Origin: DATJWY01 sp035500775 | Lineage (GTDB): Bacteria; Pseudomonadota; Alphaproteobacteria; Acetobacterales; Acetobacteraceae | NCBI GenBank assembly: GCA_035500775.1 | Contig: DATJWY010000290.1 | Location: forward strand, 1 to 15,173 | Direction of reading: 5' to 3' | DNA length: 15,173 nucleotides | Shown: piece by piece, positions 14,216-15,173 of the stretch | Layout: each line of letters begins with the position of its first letter | How positions within the stretch are numbered: the stretch's first letter is position 1 | Made by a program: the position numbers and the translations under genes | Notes under the pieces: generated by a model | The model's database searches: none | The model's input: only the letters and a program-made list of their open reading frames with translations | Told to the model about the DNA's origin: nothing

Positions 14216-15145
14216 CTGATCGCCAGCGCCTATCTCGCCGCCGAGGGCTTCGAGGCCCCGCTCGCCGAGGAACTCGCCCGCTCCGGCCGCCGCATCGAGT
14301 CCTGGCATGGGCGGCTCGCCCTCTCGCCCGACCCGCCCGGCCCCAGCGCCTGGGCGCTCGATGTCTGGACCGCGCCGCGCGAGATCCCGGTTCCCTCGGT
14401 GCGCGCGGCGGCGGACGCGCTGCGGGCGATCCAGCGCAACTGGAGCCTCTACGCCGTCGATTATCACCGCCGCTCGGCGCTGATCGCCGAACGCCTGCCG
14501 CCCGTGAAGGCGCGGCGGCTGCGCTTCCCGGAGCCGGCGCCCACCGGGCATCTCGGCGCCTGGACGCTGCTCGCGCCGGACCGGATGCTCGCCAGCCCGA
14601 CCAAGACCAGCCCGTTCGTCAATGGCGAATGCCTGTTCGAGGAGGACCGCGAGGGGCCGCCGAGCCGCGCCTATCTCAAGCTGTGGGAAGCCTGCACCCG
14701 CATCGGCGCCTGGCCGCAACCGGGGCAGACCTGCCTCGATCTCGGCGCCTCACCCGGCGGCTGGACCTGGGTGATCGCGCAACTCGGCGCGCAGGTGACG
14801 GCGATCGACAAGGCGCCGCTCGCCCCGGAGGTCGCGGCGATGCCGGGGGTGCGTTTCCGGCAGGAAAGCGCCTTCGCGCTGGAGCCGGAGCGGGAGGCGG
14901 CGGTGGACTGGCTGTGCAGCGACGTGATCGCCTACCCGGAGCGGCTGCTCACGCTGGTGAAGCGCTGGATCGACGCCGGGAAGGTGGGGCGGATTGTGTG
15001 CACCCTGAAATTCCAGGGCGCCACCGACCACGACGCCGCCGACGCCTTCGCCGCCATTCCGGGCGGGCGGGTGATGCATCTGTTCCATAACAAGCACGAA
15101 CTCACGTTTGCCTGGGATGGGGCGGCGGCGGCAGCGCGGGAGTAA
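14216..15145 (+). CDS. rlmM: RlmM-like 23S rRNA 2'-O-ribose methyltransferase, probable CTG start
   Basis: A 309-residue FtsJ/RrmJ-fold SAM methyltransferase resembling RlmM (YgdE), which methylates C2498 of 23S rRNA in E. coli. The N-terminal part (YLAAEGFEAPLAEEL, ALDVWTAP) matches the RNA-binding half. The catalytic half holds the SAM motif CLDLGASPGGWTW (173-185) and the KDKE tetrad: K155 (SRAYLKLWEA), D236 (LCSDVIAYPERLLTL), K265 (VCTLKFQG) and E295 (NKHELTFAW). The protein is shorter than E. coli RlmM (about 366), as in many alphaproteobacteria. The conserved frame reaches back to 14216 with no ATG, GTG or TTG before a 5' end is expected; the first standard start, GTG at 14399, would delete the conserved N-terminus. 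The CTG at 14216 has a GGAG upstream. The stop TAA is part of a repeat copy. Confidence 0.85.
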   Translation: MIASAYLAAEGFEAPLAEELARSGRRIESWHGRLALSPDPPGPSAWALDVWTAPREIPVPSVRAAADALRAIQRNWSLYAVDYHRRSALIAERLPPVKARRLRFPEPAPTGHLGAWTLLAPDRMLASPTKTSPFVNGECLFEEDREGPPSRAYLKLWEACTRIGAWPQPGQTCLDLGASPGGWTWVIAQLGAQVTAIDKAPLAPEVAAMPGVRFRQESAFALEPEREAAVDWLCSDVIAYPERLLTLVKRWIDAGKVGRIVCTLKFQGATDHDAADAFAAIPGGRVMHLFHNKHELTFAWDGAAAAARE

Positions 15146-15173
15146 GGCGAGGGGCGCTGCCCCTCGACCCCGG
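15143..15173. repeat. Intergenic hairpin repeat, copy E (cut by the right edge)
   Basis: TAAGGCGAGGGGC-GCT-GCCCCTCGACCCCGG. The opening TAA is the stop codon of the RlmM-like gene. Same order as the start of the copies at 946, 4585 and 10735, with matched changes in the stem (CGAGGGGC/GCCCCTCG). Confidence 0.7.

Overview
The window is a GC-rich, gene-dense chromosomal segment. The very high G/C at third codon positions, GTG starts, the mix of families (exported PCMT, membrane spermidine-synthase-like protein, Rap1a/Tai protein, DUF4142, CvpA) and GGCCAGGGG-type intergenic repeats suggest an alphaproteobacterium, most likely Acetobacteraceae. That placement is inference. I see no rRNA, tRNA, CRISPR array or intact insertion sequence.

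Layout. 1-2.0 kb: the 5' part of a ComF-type phosphoribosyltransferase runs off the left edge on the minus strand. It diverges from a small secreted Rap1a/Tai-type protein, which converges on an exported PCMT-like methyltransferase. 2.0-4.5 kb: a large membrane protein with a spermidine-synthase-like core lies upstream of the PCMT-like gene and overlaps it by 4 bases, so the two look like one transcription unit. 4.5-6.7 kb: a patchwork of repeats and two decayed transposase fragments (one IS5/DDE_Tnp_1-like, one ISAzo13-like) brackets a DUF2254 membrane-protein gene of visibly lower GC. This is the clearest sign of past transfer in the window.

6.7-10.7 kb: a secreted alpha/beta hydrolase diverges from a 645-residue PLP-dependent fold-type-I enzyme of unknown role, followed by a CvpA-family membrane protein. 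10.7-12.6 kb: an SBF-like (YfeH-type) transporter and a DUF4142 lipoprotein, both minus. 12.7-15.1 kb: a proline iminopeptidase (minus) diverges from a DUF423 membrane protein and an RlmM-like 23S rRNA methyltransferase. The methyltransferase has no ATG/GTG/TTG at its expected start and seems to use CTG.

A hairpin-rich repeat family links the layout. It occurs at five loci, fills both convergent gene junctions, and at three genes begins at or within two bases of the stop codon, so it may serve as a 3'-end or bidirectional terminator element. The most interesting points are this repeat family, the transposase-bracketed DUF2254 block, the overlapping membrane-Rossmann/exported-PCMT pair, the uncharacterised PLP enzyme, and the CTG start. 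I found no convincing new defence system or other large novel system.
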